A DNA stretch of 64,000 nucleotides from assembly GCA_029215795.1 (NCBI GenBank), contig JARDYH010000003.1, forward strand, positions 261,013,062 to 261,077,061, given 5' to 3'. Every line of letters begins with the position of its first letter. Position 1 is the stretch's first letter. A model generated the notes under the pieces. It ran no database searches. It saw nothing but the letters and a program-made list of their open reading frames with translations, and was not told the origin of the DNA. The stretch is from Anniella stebbinsi (lineage: Eukaryota; Chordata; Lepidosauria; Squamata; Anniellidae). Positions 21,734-32,400 of this stretch are shown piece by piece. Position numbers and translations under genes: made by a program.

Positions 21734-22275
21734 GGGCCAGATCTACACCAAGCAGGATATAGCAATATGAAAGCGGAATATAAAAGGCAGGAGCCACACT
21801 ACTGCTTCATAGTGGTATTGAAGTGCACTGACAATTGTTGGGGCCCATTGACACAAACCATAGACCACTATATCTAGGGTGGCCAGATAAAATCCAGGTC
21901 AGGGGTTATGTAATTTTAACAGTTGTAGGGAAAAGGGAATTTCAACCAGTGTCATTTGTATGCAATTAGTTCCTGGTGAAATTTCCTCTTCATCACAACA
22001 GTTAAAGGTGCAGGCACTATATTAGAGTGACCATATACAAAAGAAGGCAGGGCCCCTGCAATTTTAACAGTTGTGATGAAGAAGGAATTTCACCAGGAAC
22101 TAATTGCATACAAATGACACTGGCTGAAATTCCCTTTTCCCTACAACTGTTAAAGTTACATGAACCATGCCTGGATTTTATCTGGTCAGCCAAACTATAT
22201 CCTGCTTGGTGTGACTCCTGCCCTTTATTTACCACTTTCTTGCCACTATATCCTGTTTGGTATCCTATACTATTA
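21734..22275. mobile_element. MITE family B, split by an FB insertion
   Basis: Left part (21734-21874) starts gggccagatctacaccaagc and includes cactgacaattgttggggcc. The right part resumes at 22194 (actatatcctgcttggtgtg). The FB element at 21875-22193 sits between them, so B is the older element. A complete relative lies at 60.45 kb. Confidence 0.7.
21875..22193. mobile_element. FB foldback element nested in MITE B
   Basis: Type-b ends (GACCAGATAAAATCC-like; here the first bases are TAGGGTGGCCAG). Exact 8-bp duplication ACTATATC at 21867-21874 and 22194-22201. Contains both arms and the common loop orientation. Confidence 0.9.
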
Positions 22276-22323
22276 TATCCTATCTAGCTATGGTCTTCTC
22301 CATTCTGGGAATATCTGTGCCTA

Positions 22324-22396
22324 TTGAATTTAGCTGGTCCAGTTAAGTAGGATCCCCCCCAATTTCCTTTTAAATAGAATTTATCAAAATTCGTAG
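22324..22396. repeat. Duplicated segment X, copy 1
   Basis: ttgaatttagctggtccagt, a C run, then aatagaatttatcaaaattc directly next to a CR1 tail. The same segment with few differences adjoins another CR1 at 23705-23783. It is not part of the ordinary CR1 tail in the other copies here. Confidence 0.7.
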
Positions 22397-22896
22397 ATTC
22401 ATAGAATCATAGAACTGTAGAGTTGGAAGGGGCCTATAAGGCCATCGAGTTCAACCCCCTGCTCAATGCAGGAATCCACCTTAAAGCATGCCTGACAGAC
22501 CAGCTGCCTCTTGAATGCCTCTAATGTGGGAGAGCCAACCACCTCCGTAGGTAATTGGTTCCATTGTCGTATTGCTCTAACAGTCAGGAAGTTTTTCCTG
22601 ATGTCCAGCTGGAATCAGGCTTCCTGTAACTTGAGCCCATTATTCACTGTCCTTCATTCTGGGTTGACCAAGAAGAGATCCTGGCCCTCTTTTCTGTGAC
22701 AACTTTTCAAGTATTTGAAGAGTGTTATCATGTCTCCTCCCCTAAATCTTCTCTTCTCCAGGCTAATCATGCCCAGTTCTTTCAATCTCTCCCCATAGGG
22801 CTTTGTTTCCAGACCCCTGATCATACTTGTTGCCCTCCTCTGAACACGCTCCAGATTGTCTGTATCCTTCTTGAAGTGTGGTGCCCATTTGCAATG
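22397..22896 (-). repeat. CR1 LINE 3' end, copy a
   Basis: Minus strand encodes broken CR1 ORF2 C-terminal sequence ([31 protein letters not shown]...) followed by the usual tail agaatcatagaactgtagag on the plus strand. It stops near 22896, next to a GA microsatellite. Confidence 0.8.
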
Positions 22897-22921
22897 TTCT
22901 TCAAATTCAGGAGAGAAAGAC

Positions 22922-22922
<1 letters not shown>

Positions 22923-22969
<47 letters not shown>

Positions 22970-22975
22970 AGAGAG
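22923..22975 (+). repeat. GA microsatellite
   Basis: Pure GA run of about 20 units followed by GAAAGAGAAAGAGAGA. Confidence 0.95.
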
Positions 22976-23564
22976 AATTCAGGAGAAAGTGAAACTGAAA
23001 GATTCACCCATACACACTAGACAATGGCTCAATTTGGACGACACAATAAACAACTGGTGTGGGGGAAACAATCGTCAGTTGTTTTGAGTATCGTGTTATC
23101 CAAATGTTGCCATAGTCAACTCAGTGCTGATCCTAATCCACACCACAGTTGATTATTTATTACCATGTTGTGTGGGGAGTACCCCCTAGATGAACAACTG
23201 TAAAGTTGATTATTACCCCACCATTGACTATCGTGTCATCCGAATTGAGTCAACATCTTTGAATTCATTTTTCAGCACCGACAGACACCTGTTTCATAGC
23301 AAAATGTGCTGCTGTTGTTATAAAGTGGGTGGGGTGAGGGTAACTCTGAGGCACCAACAAAAATATCCAGGGGTGAGTTGGTGTTCCTGGGTACCACATT
23401 GCCTATTCTGGTCTTTATTGACTGGCAGCATTTCATCTCCAAAAATGTATATGAGTCCTTCCCAGAATTACCCGAAGAGAAATTCCAGGGACTGAACATA
23501 GAGATGTTGTGAGTGCCCAGTTGGGTCCAGTCGGATATACCCCTGAGCGTTTGTGACCACCCGC
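22976..23564. other. No gene recognised
   Basis: Near 23020-23240 short inverted pieces (ccaactgtg / cagttgatta and caactgg / ccagttg types) suggest a decayed palindromic element, but boundaries are not clear. Confidence 0.35.
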
Positions 23565-23702
23565 ATGTAGAATCATAGAATCATAAAATAGTAGAGTTGG
23601 AAGGGGCCTATAAGGCCATCGAGTCCAACCCCCTGCTCAATGCAGGAATCTACCTGAAAGCATCCCCACCAGATGGTTGTCCAGTTGCCTCTTGAATGCC
23701 CC
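23565..23702 (-). repeat. CR1 LINE 3' tail, copy b
   Basis: agaatcatagaatcataaaa through gttgcctcttgaatgcc, then abruptly replaced by segment X copy 2. Confidence 0.8.
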
Positions 23703-23704
23703 TT

Positions 23705-23783
23705 TTGAATTTAGCTGGTCCAGTTAAGTAAGATCCCCCCCCCCAATTTCCATTTAAATAGAATTTATCAAAATTCATAGATT
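23705..23783. repeat. Duplicated segment X, copy 2
   Basis: Near-identical to 22324-22396 apart from a longer C run and a few substitutions; lies between CR1 copy b and CR1 copy c. Confidence 0.7.
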
Positions 23784-25243
23784 AATAGAATCATAGAATG
23801 GTAGAGTTGGAAGGGGCCTATAAGGCCATCGAGTTCAACCCCCTGCTCAATGCAGGAATCCACCTTAAAGCATGCCTGACAGATGACTGTCCAGCTGTCT
23901 CTTGAATGCCTCTAATGTGGGAGAGCCCACCACCTCCCTAAGTCATTGGTTCCATTGTCATACTGCTCTAACAGTCAGGAAGTTTTTCTTGATGTCCAGC
24001 CGGATTCTGGCTTCCTGTAACTTGAGCCCATTATTCCGTGTCCTGCACTCTGGGATGATCGAGAAGAGATCCTGGCCCTCTTCTGTGTAACAACCTTTCA
24101 AGTATTTGAAGAGCGCTATCATGTCTCCTCTCAGTCTTCTCTTCTCCAGGCTAAACATGTCCAGTTCTTTCAGTCTCTCCTCATAGGGCTTTGTTTCCAG
24201 ACCCCTGATCATCCTCGTTGCCCTCCTCTGAACACGCTCCAGCTTGTCTGCATCCTTCTTGAAGTGTGGTGCCCAGAACTGGATGCAGTACTAAACATGG
24301 GGCCTAACCAGTGTCGAATAGAGGGGAATCAGTACCTTACGCTATTTGGAAGCTAGACTTCTATTAACGCAGCCCAAAATAACATTTGCTTTTTTTACAG
24401 CCACATCACACTGTTGGCTCATATTCAGTTAGTGATCTACAACAATTCCAAGATTCTTCTCGCTTGCCATATTGCTTATCTAAGTATCCCCCTTCTTGTA
24501 ATTGTGCATTTGGTTTCTTTTTCCTAGGTGTAGAACTTGGCATTTATCCCTATTAAATTTCATTCTATTGTTTTCAGCCCAGCGCTCCAGTCTATCAAAA
24601 TCACTTTGGAGTTTGTTTATGTCTTCCAGGGTATTAGCGATCCCATCCAATTTTGTGTCGTCTGCAAATTTGATAAGCATTCCCTGCACCTCCTCATCCA
24701 AATCATTAATAAAAATGTTGAAGAGCACTGGGCCCAGGACTGAGCCCTGTGGTACCCTGCTCATTATCTTCCCACAGTGTCAAAAGGTACCACTGATAAG
24801 CACTCTTTGGGTCTGATTCTGTAGCCAACTGTGGATCCACCTAATAGTTGTTCCATCTAGCCCACTTTTCACTAGTTTGTTAATCAGAATGTCATGGGGC
24901 ACTTTGAAAAAAGCTTTACTGAAGTCAAGTATATTCACAGCCTTCCCACAGTCCACAAGGGAGGTTACTCGATCAAAATATGAGATCAGATTAGTCTGAC
25001 AGGATTTGTTCTTGACAAATCCATGCTGGCTTCTAGTAATCACTGTGCTGTTTTCAAGGTGCTTGCAGACTGACTTCTTTATAATCTGTTCCAAGATTTT
25101 CCCAGGGATGGATGTCAGACTGACTGGTCTGTAGTTCCCTGGTTCCTCCTTTTTACCCTTTTTGAAGATAGGGACAACATTAGCCCTCCTCCAGTCGTCC
25201 GGCACTTCACCCGTCTTCCATGATTTCGCAAAGATCATGTAAA
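23784..25243 (-). pseudogene. CR1 LINE, 5'-truncated, with reverse-transcriptase remnant
   Basis: The longest retroelement here. From 25238 down, the peptide runs PDDWRRANVVPIFKKGKKEE, YRPVSLTSIPGKILE, QHGFVKNKSC, LDFSKAF (motif A region), then after a frame break near 24765-24780 VPQGSVLGPVLFNIFINDLD and FADDTKL (motif C with both aspartates). The part below 24480 is the C-terminal CR1 domain, ending in [13 protein letters not shown] near 23960 and the tail near 23790. It lacks the N-terminal part and the endonuclease and has frame breaks, so it is inactive. It is nevertheless well preserved, suggesting recent CR1 activity in the lineage. Confidence 0.9.
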
Positions 25244-25533
25244 CAAAAGCCAGTGTTCAGGAGAGGGATTTCCCAATCGCTGACTTTTGTTTACAACCCT
25301 CCCTCCTCCTTCCCCGGGACTGGCGGGATGAAAGGGTGGGGGTGGCAGGGGCGGCAAGGGCGTGAGCAAAGCCTCTGAGGCTTGGTCCACACTGGGCACT
25401 CTGAGGGTGACTCGGGGCGTAGGGAGGGCGCATCAAGGACTACGTGTAGTTCTGCCTCAGGTTGACATGTAAATGTCCAGCTATATCTTTCATAGCCATC
25501 TTGATACTTTCTCAAGCTTGGTGAATGCAAGTC
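25244..25533. other. No gene recognised
   Basis: gtaaacaaaagccagtg near 25240 and gctgacttttgtttac near 25279 form an imperfect hairpin. No other feature. Confidence 0.35.
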
Positions 25534-25541
25534 ATAAGGAT

Positions 25542-26419
25542 TAGGGGTGTGCACGGACCCCCCGGATCGGATAGGGATCTCCAATTTTGTCACCGATCAG
25601 ATCGGACAAAATCGGAGGCCCCCCGGACCGGATCAAGTCCGATCCTGATCCAAAAATCGGAACTTTTTGGATCGGCCGCCATTTTTTCCCCATAGACTTG
25701 CATTGCAATGCAAGTCTATGAGGAAAAAATGGTGGCGGGCGGGTGAGGGGGGGGCCTAATTCCCTCCTCCCCCCGGGGCTGTCCGCTGTGGACGTCCCCA
25801 GCAGGTAAGCCCCCTCCCCCATGCTCCTTACCCCCCCGGGGCCGTCCGCTTCCATCTGCTGGTGCCCGCAGGTGCCAGTGGATGGAAGCGGACGGCCCCG
25901 GGGGGGGTAAACCCCCACCCCCCCTGCCCCCTGCTTACCTTTCCTGGCAGTCCGCTCCCGTCCACCGCTGGCTGCTACTGTGAGTTGGCTTCACGGCCTG
26001 CTCCAGAGCAGCGCACCAGGTGATGTCATCACCTGGCGCGCTACCTAGGAGCAGGCCGCGAAGGCTGCTCGCAGTAGCAGCCGGCGGCTGACGGGAGCGG
26101 ACGGCCAGGAAAGGTAAGCGCACCGCGCGCCCCCCTCTCCCTGCCCCCTGCCCCCTGCTTACCTTTCCTGGCCATCCGCTCCCGTCCGCTGCCCCCTGCC
26201 CCCATTGTCCGCTTTCATCGGCGGGCGCCAGCTGGTGCCCACCAATGAAAGCAGCAGCGGGCGCCCGACGATCCATCCGAACTGGTTCGGAATCTTTCCG
26301 GATCGGATCGGATTGGATCGGCTGATCCAGCGGTGAGATCAGAAATCGGATAATTTATCTGATTTCCCCCTGGATCGGATTCGGATCGTGGATCGGATCC
26401 GATCCAGTGCACATCCCTA
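25542..26419. mobile_element. HT1 GC-rich hAT-like non-autonomous element, copy 1
   Basis: Begins TAGGGGTGTGCACGGA and ends with the complement (gtgcacatcccta). ATAAGGAT is present exactly on both sides (25534-25541 and 26420-26427), an 8-bp target duplication. The interior is rich in GGATCGGATC words, includes a long hairpin at 25676-25738 (ccgccattttttccccatag and its complement) and several hairpins whose arms carry GGTAAG (near 25804 and 26113; reverse-strand copies near 25932 and 26157). No transposase is encoded; the open frames are compositional. Confidence 0.85.
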
Positions 26420-26427
26420 ATAAGGAT

Positions 26428-28219
26428 GTCTATCGCTGAGAAATATGGTTCTATTTTGGCTTGACAGAATTCCGCAGTGTTTACACCACAGTTTGAGTCT
26501 GTGATTATTTGGGAAGGTTGAAAATCAACTTTGGCTGAAAATCAGTCAGAAATCTGTGGGCATTGTAGAACCTTCAAAACAAAATGCACAACGTTCCCCA
26601 GAAATCCGCAAACTGGCCCAGGTCACTACAGATTGAATCAGGCAATGCAGCAGTATCCCAAATGAAGTCTGGTGGGGGAGGAGTGGGGGAGCCTAGGAAA
26701 ACTCATCAAAAACCCCACTGCCAAAAGGATATCTCCAGCATCCTTCTGGCAGGTGAAGTAGGACATGATGAAAACCTGCCAGTCACCCATTACAGGTAGC
26801 AGAATCATTGCTTTGTAGATATACAACTTAGAAATCTTTGTTTTACCCCCTACAAGTAGGAAAAATGATCTTTCACGTCTTATTGTGCCTGCAGCACTGA
26901 AACATCTTTGTCGAAAACATCTTTCTAGGCTGCATACATGAAAAAAAAAAGTTGAGACCAACATCCAGTCCATTCATATGGAAATCCACATTTCATCATC
27001 ATCTCAAGCAAACAAGACCACTTAATATTATCTGTAAAGTGGATTGAGTGTGGTTATGAAGCTGGCAGGAACTTCAAGAAGGATTTGAACTGAATACCGT
27101 TTGATTTGATTCTTTTTATTGAAAACGAGAGGAACAGCAACACCAAAGGATCCTGTTTTATGAGAATGAATTGCTCGGAGTTGGTTGATAAATGCCTCTC
27201 CAAAGACGGTGATGAACGCTGACACTTAATTATGGTAATCAGAACTTAATATTGGTTATCTGTGGATGAATGGCTATGTGTTTTAAAATAAAAGCCACGC
27301 TGCATTCATTCTGTGAGCCCAAACATTGAAGCCTCAATTGCCAACATCTAAGCCGGGGCATATACGTAGGTGTGTTTCAGCAGGTTAAAAGAAAAGCAAA
27401 TGATGCTTCAGTCGTGGAAATATAGCACATTAACAGTGCCATCCTATGCATGTCTACTCAGAAGAAGAGGCACAGCTAGCTGGACAAACTCCTTCCCAGC
27501 AACCCCTCGCTACCCTTGCCCCCCTACAACCACCACCAACTTGTCTGCCATCATCTCCCAGTTCCCCATCCTTTTTATAAAAAAAATCTAGAGGTGATGG
27601 GAGCAGCAACTTTTTTTCCTTCTCCTCGCTTGATGCAACATTTAAAAACTGAACTAAAAAAGTGGACCTTACATTTTGAATAGCAGTGATCTGAACCAAT
27701 CAGTCACTGGGGCAGGGACACTTTGGGAGGGGCAGGGTGATAACCTTGGGTGCCAAATTCTGGGGGCTGCAAATGACTCCTGAAGGTGACAGCGATTGGA
27801 GCAATGTTGTGGGTCCCCCTAGCTGGCACTGAGTGCTGCAGCTGCACACCCTTCTACTGCCGGGTGGACCATGAATGGAACAGGAGGCCGATGCCTGGCT
27901 CTGAGGGGTTCTCAGAGTGAGGCATCAGCCTTGCTCTGAGGAGTTCTCAGAGTGAGGCATCAGCCTCCCAGGCATTATGAAGAACTGTGCTCAGTGCTCC
28001 TTTGCTGGAGAATGGCCGGCCCAGCAATCCAGAGAACACCTTCTCCACACGTAATGCTTGAGAATCCCTCAGAGCTAGGTATGGGGGTTAAAGAAGCTCT
28101 TCGGGAAGCCCTGCTGTCTGCTTCCCTTTTCTGCTGAGGGAAATACCACAGGGTCAGGCAAGTGGCGGGGCTCCAGCGAGCAGTGCTTGACATGGGTGCA
28201 GGGGAGTTAAGCCATCCCT
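26428..28219. other. Mostly unique DNA, no gene
   Basis: A P2-like fragment (catcctatgcatgtctactc) at about 27441-27465. A 36-bp tandem pair (gctctgaggggttctcagag and its repeat) at 27897-27966. The part 27030-27260 is repeat-free and even in composition, a candidate conserved element. No coding feature. Confidence 0.4.
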
Positions 28220-28662
28220 AATCCTATGTGTGTTTAGACAGAAAAAACTCCTACAACTCCTTACGAGTATCCAGTGCAGAGTGGAAGACAAGGCAGAAGG
28301 GAACCTCACCTCTGTCATGCCTCCTGCTCTGCATTTTAGGCTTTTTTGTCTTGCTAGCTTGGGCATTGCAGAGAGGGAGGAAAGGAGGCTAGGAAGACCT
28401 GGGGATACAGTGCCATCCAGCCTCTGAAGCCCTTCCCCTCCCTGCCCACAGGAACATCCTCTTTAACACCTTTCTGAGGTTGCTTTCATGTCCCCGAGAG
28501 GCAGCTGGTGCAATTCCCTCTGCAAAGGCTGCAAGGTGGAAGGGAATGGCGGAGAGCACAGATTCGTGGCTCTGAGATTGGGGCACTGCCTCTGATCTTG
28601 GATCCAAGAATCTGAAGTGTCCTATGTGCCCTCACTACCTAGCAGCCATTGGATTGCTTCCT
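28220..28662. repeat. Dispersed repeat Q, complete copy
   Basis: Begins aatcctatgtgtgtttagac and ends cattggattgcttcc. Interior matches the split copy at 18.6-19.2 kb. The inverted-like ends (ATCCTATG / CATTGGAT) hint at a DNA element. No open frame of interest. Confidence 0.5.
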
Positions 28663-28880
28663 CCCATGGACTTTTCTAACTAGATCATAAGCAGAATGCC
28701 CCTGAGAAAGATTGCAAATCTTATGAATATATTTTTGGCTTGTCTCCAAATTCCTCAGATAATCACTCCCCACCCCAATAGGAATCTCCAATCTTGTTAA
28801 TAAAACATTTACTTATGTATTTTTATTTATACATTGATTGTTACAGCAGCATACAATATTTTGTTTAGTTCATTTTAGGT

Positions 28881-29399
28881 GAAATTCAGTGGCAATTGTT
28901 AAGGAAATGCTCCCTAACTCTCAAATTGAAGAATCACCAGGAACGGGCAAAGTTCAGTCCAACAGCTTTATTCAAAACAACATACGAAGGAGAGAGATGT
29001 GGCACATGGGTAGTACCAAAGCTCTCTGAATCACAAAGACAAAACTGTTTCATTACATACAATCCGCCCCGCACGCTCAGGTCCTCTGGGAAGAATTAGA
29101 CTGACAACTAGAACTAGACTGACAACCGTTACCCAGAGGACCTTCTCTTCTGCCGCTCCCAGATTGTGGAATGACCTGCCAGGAGAGATTCTCCAACTCA
29201 CCAGTCTTCAGGAATTTAAAAGATCTACAAAGACTGATATCTTCCGGCAGGCCTACCCAGTTGAATTTTAAAGTGTTTTATTGGTGTTTTATTGGTATTT
29301 TAATGATGTATTGGTTTTTAAGTGTTTTAATTAGTTTTGTATTTTATGTTTGATACTGTTCCCCACCTCGATCTGTTGAGAGAGGCGGGTAATAAATTA

Positions 29400-29447
<48 letters not shown>

Positions 29448-29560
29448 CTCTGTACAGGCTTTGACGTCACATACCACTCACCCCCTCCCTCCTGTGATGG
29501 ATACATGCCAATAAATGTTTCAACTAAACAATATCTTAAACCATAATAAAGCAATATCCG
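28881..29560 (-). mobile_element. Candidate solo LTR, split by an L2 insertion
   Basis: Read on the minus strand, the part at 28881-29060 has an AATAAA polyadenylation signal (plus strand gctttattcaaaac, about 28968-28981) followed by about 80 bp ending in CA (plus strand TGTTAAGG near 28880). On the other side of the L2 the U3-like part has a perfect TGACGTCA at 29462-29469. No internal retroviral gene is present and no target duplication was confirmed. Confidence 0.35.
29115..29447 (+). repeat. L2-like LINE 3' end with AAT tail
   Basis: gttacccagaggaccttctc, cgctcccagattgtggaatg (ORF2 end), then ttccccacctcgatctg, gagaggcgggtaataaatt and a tail of about 15 ATT units (29400-29447). The same subfamily is present in reverse at 40.14 and 46.73 kb. 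Confidence 0.7.
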
Positions 29561-30602
29561 GGGCATTTGACTCCTCTATGAAATTTATTGTTTCCTGATA
29601 ACCTTCGATTACTGATACTTGGCGGTGCTTGGTTTCATCTCCTGGCCAGCTTTTCTTTGGAAGAATCTGAAAATGTTTACATGATAGGTGCCATCATGTC
29701 TGTAAGATTGTGTTTGAGGGCGTTGAGTCATGTTTTACTTACAACTCCATTTGGGGGATATGCTTGTGAGACTTGTTATTAGGAAAGGATGTTTTGGGTT
29801 ATGGTGTTCTGTGTTGTTTCATTGAAATGCTAGAATGTGAGGTGTGAACTTTAGCCTGGTACAGTGATGAAGTGTCTTTGCTTCCTCTTGAACCATTTCT
29901 TTGAGGCTTGAGGGAAACCAGAGTTTCAGGTTTTGATTTTATATCAATGCCCAGATCAAAAATCCTTATCACAATATAGGAATACGTGGATCCCCTCCCT
30001 CTTGAAAAATGTTAGTATTAGGGATGGAGGAATCCATCAATTTCAGTGTCTCATTTGTTTGGGATCTTAAGGTTGGTTCATTTCAAACATTTGAGAATTT
30101 TTAAAATTAAGGTGTCGGTATGAAAAATCACAGAAACATTTTGTACACACTTCTAATACATGCAGTTTTATGCATTTTGCCTAAAATGCACATTTTTGCA
30201 AGCAATTTGCTAATGTAATGAATTTTAATGATATTTTTTTCACTAAAACACACATTTACAGAGTTTTTAATTCACATAATGATTTGGAAGTATGGAATCA
30301 GGAAAATTTGCAATAAAATATGAACTGAACAAATTTCTCCCTCAATCAATATTAACACTGTTTTTGTGTTGTTTCCTTAGAAATACATTGGATGGCCTAC
30401 CTGAGTAAGGAACCTCCAAAATGTAATCTATTTAAGCACTCATGTAGAATAGGATACTACTCACCAGGAGGAAAACAGTTAAAGAAAGGGGAAAAACAGA
30501 AGAGAAAGAAAAAAAGAAAAAGAAAAATTCCACTCTTTTTTCTATTCCACCTGGTTGGTATGTACCCAGCAGGACTTTGTATTTTTCAGAACCTTTGATG
30601 TC
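29561..30602. other. No gene recognised
   Basis: Unique AT-rich DNA. The segment 30014-30360 starts ttagggatgg and is rich in TGCA/CATTTT words, a weak resemblance to the tail of 63.5-63.9 kb. A purine run lies at 30478-30525. Confidence 0.35.
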
Positions 30603-30990
30603 ACACAGTCTCATCTGATGGGGCGGGGGGGGGGGGATCACATTTCCCTACCATCGCTTTGCCTCCTGCTTCTGTCTCCACAGTAGGGACAAGCAGCTTC
30701 CTCTATCTTCACACAGGGAAGGAAGAGGAAGCAAGCAGTAACCGCGTAGCCCATTCACTTAACTTTTTTATCATGCAGCTTTTCCTCCACGTAGCAGGAA
30801 AGGGCAGCAAGTATTGTTATAGCCAACCCCCCCCCCCCCCGATTTTCCAGGTCTTTTTTTGTGACCGAAAAAAGAGCAGAAGGAGAGGGAGACACACGGG
30901 AAGCTTGCTGTATCGTCAAAATGTCCCGCAAAGAACCACGTGTGGCCAGTCATGAGTATGTCATAAAATGCTCATCCGACGATGCTCACG
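30603..30990. repeat. Dispersed repeat R (candidate DNA element)
   Basis: Shares atcacatttccctaccatcg, gcctcctgctt and atgtcataaaatgctcatcc with the reverse copy at 56344-56685 and the partial copy at 44.56-44.94 kb. Ends carry CATCTGATG / CATCCGACGATG, so short inverted ends are likely. A G run and a C run lie inside. Confidence 0.5.
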
Positions 30991-31740
30991 GTTTCCCACC
31001 CCCAATGGTAGGATTTTTCTGCCCATTTTTGATGACATAGAATCAAACCAATTGATTCCCACTTAGCATATTTTTTTGCTTTAAATACAAAATGACAGAA
31101 AGAGACAAACAAACCAAAAAAAAAACAAGATCACAATGCCCGTCATAATCAATCTGCTTTCAAATTAAATAGGACTAAAGCTGTTGTTTACACACAACAT
31201 TTTTATTTTTGGTTGGGTATTTTTGTCACTAAGCACACATTTGTTGAAGCCATCCGTGTTTTGCAGCAGAGAAGGGATCTGGATTGTGTTTGTTAACATG
31301 CTGTGATCATTTACACTTTCTAAATGTTTATTAGTAATCAAGAAACATGGAGCAGCATTTAGGGTTTGCTCACAGTCAATTTTATCCTTGTGTGCGGAAA
31401 GATGAATATTGCTGGGCTAAAGGGCTATCAAGACCAGATAGGATTGGCAGCAAGCATTTCTCCATTTCCCCTCCCCCCCCCCATAAAATGGCATTTTCTC
31501 AGATTAACCAGTGTAGAGGGTTCAATGCCATAAATCAAGATTCTTCCACTTCCGACCCACCATTTTTTCCAGGCTCCACATAGCCACAGACTGTTCTTCT
31601 CACTAAGGTTGTAATCCACTTCTGGCCACAGACAGAGGGGGGAGTTCACATTATTGCATTTTGCTCCATTCAAAAAAATAATTACTTGTTCAAAGAATAA
31701 TTGGCTACAAGGGGGAAAGGTTCTAGCCAAAAGTACAACC
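30991..31740. other. Repeat-free DNA, candidate conserved non-coding segment
   Basis: 31010-31350 has no dispersed repeat, no long open frame and an even AT-rich composition (ctgtgatcatttacac, attagtaatcaag). Conservation cannot be tested here. Confidence 0.3.
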
Positions 31741-31741
31741 C

Positions 31742-31832
31742 CAGTCCATGTCTACTCAGAAGAAGTAAGCTCCGCTGAATTCAGTGGGTCTTACTTCCAG
31801 GTAACTTTGAATAGGATTACAGTCCTGGCATG
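31742..31832. repeat. P2 palindromic repeat
   Basis: gtctactcagaagaagtaag, gaattcagtgggtcttactt, ccaggtaac, ataggattacagt: the two halves are inverted relatives. Other pieces lie at 2.5, 15.0, 27.4 and 61.6 kb. Confidence 0.6.
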
Positions 31833-31844
31833 CTAGTTTTTACA

Positions 31845-32400
31845 TAAGAACCTCAGAGCAGCAATGCTGGAATGGACCAAGATCCATCTAGTCTAGCATT
31901 CGGTTCCCCCAGTGGCTTACCAGATGCCCATGGAAAGTCCACAAGTAGGATATGAGTGCAACAGCACTCTCCCCGCCATGTTCCCCAGTATACTGCTTCT
32001 GATACCGGAGTAGCACTTATTATTATTATTTATTTATTTATTTATTTATTACATTTATATACCGCCCCATAGCTGAAGCTCTCTGGGCGGTTTACAAAAA
32101 TACTTAGCCATCAGGACTGGTAGCTGTTGATAGCCTTCTCCTCCAGGAATTTATTCAACCTCCCCTTTAAAACCATCCAAATTTATGGCCATTACTACAT
32201 CTTGTGGTAGCAAATTCCATAGTTTGATTATGCACTGTGCGAAGAAACATTTCCTTTTATCTGCCCTGAATCTCCCACCAATAAAATCCATGGGCTGACA
32301 CTGGGTTCTAGTATTAGGAGAGATGGAGAAAAATGTCCCCCTATCCACAGTCTTCACACCATGCATAATGGATTTGCTGTGGCATTGTCTCCATTAGCTA
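31845..32400 (-). repeat. CR1-like LINE 3' end, subfamily K, split by an L2 tail
   Basis: The minus strand from 32366 reads FFAQCIIKLWNLLPQDVVMAINLDGFKGEVE, the end of a CR1-type ORF2, followed by the K tail down to 31845. An L2-like tail is inserted at about 32019-32106, so the K copy is older. Confidence 0.7.
32019..32106 (-). repeat. L2-like LINE 3' tail nested in K
   Basis: TTA/TTTA run then acatttatataccgcccc, tagctgaagctctctgggcg, gtttacaaaaatac. Only the extreme 3' end was inserted, a typical severe 5' truncation. Confidence 0.75.

Noticed and set aside
23784..25243. An intact reverse-transcriptase gene
   Set aside because: The 5' part is absent, the frame breaks near 24770 and after 24480, and the downstream region has stops; it is a CR1 fossil.
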